DNA of 5,992 nt from Alcaligenaceae bacterium. Its GTDB lineage: Bacteria; Pseudomonadota; Gammaproteobacteria; Burkholderiales; Burkholderiaceae_B. The notes under the pieces are model-generated. The model was not told the DNA's origin and did no database searches. It saw nothing but the letters and a program-made list of their open reading frames with translations. The stretch spans positions 1-5,992 of the forward strand of contig CANCRX010000137.1 in the NCBI GenBank assembly GCA_947380655.1, given 5' to 3'. Shown here piece after piece: positions 4,523-5,992 of the stretch. How positions within the stretch are numbered: position 1 is the stretch's first letter; each line of letters begins with the position of its first letter. A program made the translations under genes and the position numbers.

Positions 4523-5992
4523 CTAGAACAATCCAATAATACGCCCATCGTCGGTAATGTCGATGCTATTTGAAGCAGGTACCTTCGGCAGGCCCGGCAT
4601 GGTCATAATGTCACCACAGACCATCACCACGAACTGTGCACCGGCTGAAAGTCTGACTTCACGAATATTCAAGGTATGTCCCGTTGGCGCTCCGCGTAAG
4701 CCGGGATCCGTTGAGAATGAATACTGGGTTTTTGCAATGCAGACCGGCAAATTCCCATACCCTTGTAATTGCAGTTGTTCGATTTGGGCACGTACTTTCG
4801 CATCGGCGTTGATCTCTGCAGCACCATACATTTTTGTAGCAATGGTGTGGACTTTATCCCAAAGCGTATCCTGGTCCTGATAAAGAAATTTGAATTGACT
4901 GGGTTGATCGCAAAGTTTGATGACAGCCTGCGCAAGCTCCGTCGCGCCTTTGCCGCCTTCAGCCCAGTGACGCGCTAAAACCACCTCAACGCCATGCGCC
5001 TGGACGCTTGACTTCAGGCGTTCGATCTCAGCAGCAGTATCTTCGCTGCGGTGGTTGATTGCTACGACACAGCGCACACCAAAGTTTTCCTGCATGTTGC
5101 GGATATGTCGTTCAAGATTGACCAGACCACGCTCGAGCGCCTCCACATTTTCCACACCAACATGTTTAACATCGACACCGCCGTGGTATTTCAATGCTCG
5201 AACGGTTGCGACGATGACAACAGCGGAGGGCGTTAAACCGGATTTACGGCATTTAATATCGAAAAACTTTTCAGCACCCAGATCTGCGCCAAAGCCAGCC
5301 TCGGTCACGACATAGTCTGCTAGTTTGAGAGCCGTCGAGGTCGCCAGCACTGAATTACAGCCATGCGCGATATTGGCGAAGGGGCCGCCATGCACCAATG
5401 CAAGATTGTTTTCCAGCGTTTGCACAATGTTGGGAGCGAGCGCATCTTTGAGTAAGGCCGCCATTGCACCTTGGGCATTGAGGTCGCTGGCGAGCACGGG
5501 TTTTTTATCCCTGGTGTAGCCAATGACTATGCTACCTAATCTTTTTTTCAAATCCGCCAGACCGGTCGCCAGACAGAATATCGCCATAATCTCAGAGGCC
5601 ACCACAATATCGAAATGATCTTCGCGTGGAAAACCATTCCCTGCTCCGCCCAGTCCAACAACAATTTCACGCAATGCACGATCATTGATATCCATGACTC
5701 TGCGCCAGGTGATGCGCCGTACATCTATATCGAGCGTATTGCCATGATGAATATGGTTGTCGATCAGCGCTGCCAGTAGATTGTTGGCCAGTGCGATGGC
5801 ATTGAAGTCGCCGGTGAAATGCAGATTGATGTCTTCCATCGGCACGACCTGAGCCATGCCTCCGCCTGCCGCACCGCCTTTCATGCCAAATACTGGGCCC
5901 AGTGAGGGCTCACGCAAACAGATAATCGCCCGTTTGCCGATCTGGTTCAGGGCATCGCCTAAACCGACCGTGGTGGTTGTTTTGCCTTCACC
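4523..5992 (-). CDS. fhs: Formate-tetrahydrofolate ligase, C-terminal 489 residues (5' end cut by window edge)
   Basis: The enzyme joins formate to tetrahydrofolate with ATP, giving 10-formyl-tetrahydrofolate for one-carbon metabolism in the cytoplasm. The frame is open to the right edge and the first visible residues, G-E-G-K-T-T-T-T, are the P-loop, so roughly 65-70 N-terminal residues of the usual ~556 are missing. The true start is outside the window; no internal start is needed. Family signatures follow in order: L-R-E-P-S-L-G-P-V-F-G (26-36 of the fragment), K-G-G-A-A-G-G-G (38-45), E-D-H-F-D-I-V-V-A-S-E (124-134), G-G-P-F-A-N-I-A-H-G (202-211) and the C-terminal P-G-L-P-K-V-P-A (466-473). 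The protein ends at the expected place. Small departures from the usual sequence are Met46 where Tyr is common after GGG, and N-H-R-S-E-D-T (313-319) where N-x-F-x-x-D-T is common. The MgtC-family gene follows in the same direction. Confidence 0.96.
   Translation of the reverse strand, partial: GEGKTTTTVGLGDALNQIGKRAIICLREPSLGPVFGMKGGAAGGGMAQVVPMEDINLHFTGDFNAIALANNLLAALIDNHIHHGNTLDIDVRRITWRRVMDINDRALREIVVGLGGAGNGFPREDHFDIVVASEIMAIFCLATGLADLKKRLGSIVIGYTRDKKPVLASDLNAQGAMAALLKDALAPNIVQTLENNLALVHGGPFANIAHGCNSVLATSTALKLADYVVTEAGFGADLGAEKFFDIKCRKSGLTPSAVVIVATVRALKYHGGVDVKHVGVENVEALERGLVNLERHIRNMQENFGVRCVVAINHRSEDTAAEIERLKSSVQAHGVEVVLARHWAEGGKGATELAQAVIKLCDQPSQFKFLYQDQDTLWDKVHTIATKMYGAAEINADAKVRAQIEQLQLQGYGNLPVCIAKTQYSFSTDPGLRGAPTGHTLNIREVRLSAGAQFVVMVCGDIMTMPGLPKVPASNSIDITDDGRIIGLF

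Noticed and set aside
4508..4526. Stem CTAGC / GCTAG at the fhs stop codon as a terminator
   Set aside because: The stem is only five base pairs with a nine-base loop and is not followed by a run of T on the minus strand.
5917..5917. TTG at 5917 as the start of fhs
   Set aside because: The frame continues upstream through C-L-R-E-P and back to the P-loop G-E-G-K-T-T at the window edge, so the gene is truncated by the window rather than starting here.

Overview
The window looks like part of a Gram-negative, probably betaproteobacterial, chromosome. The evidence is an outer-membrane beta-barrel with a periplasmic coiled coil, ABC transporter parts with a Sec-type signal peptide, and closest remembered resemblance of several proteins to Burkholderiales-type homologues. 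The taxon is an inference from protein style, not a search. Base composition and codon use look even throughout. I see no insertion sequence, phage gene, CRISPR array, tRNA or rRNA, and no gene-free stretch longer than about 60 bases.

Left edge (1-132, minus): the first 44 codons of a nucleosidase of the MTA/SAH nucleosidase (phosphorylase) superfamily, running out of the window. It is divergent from the next block.

Centre (about 164-4047, plus): four tightly spaced genes form a likely metal-uptake operon, most probably for zinc. They are a small membrane-anchored protein with a CxxC motif and several histidines; a 551-residue outer-membrane beta-barrel with an N-terminal coiled coil; a periplasmic metal-binding protein of the ZnuA/TroA cluster; and an ABC-3 family (ZnuB-like) permease. 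Together they could carry a metal ion across the outer membrane, through the periplasm and across the inner membrane. The ATPase subunit (ZnuC) and the Zur regulator are not in the window, so the ATPase must be encoded elsewhere.

Right side (3983-5992, minus): an MgtC/SapB-family membrane protein, whose 3' end overlaps the permease gene tail to tail by 65 bases, lies 48-51 bases downstream of a formate-tetrahydrofolate ligase gene (fhs). The fhs gene is cut by the window end inside its P-loop. These two genes run in the same direction and may be co-transcribed.

Most gene calls rest on recognisable family motifs. The most notable points are the metal-uptake cluster without its ATPase, the uncharacterised CxxC/His protein that leads it, the substrate-binding protein with a non-standard fourth metal-ligand region, and a perfect 11-bp-arm inverted repeat inside the barrel gene. 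I found nothing that clearly amounts to a wholly new system.
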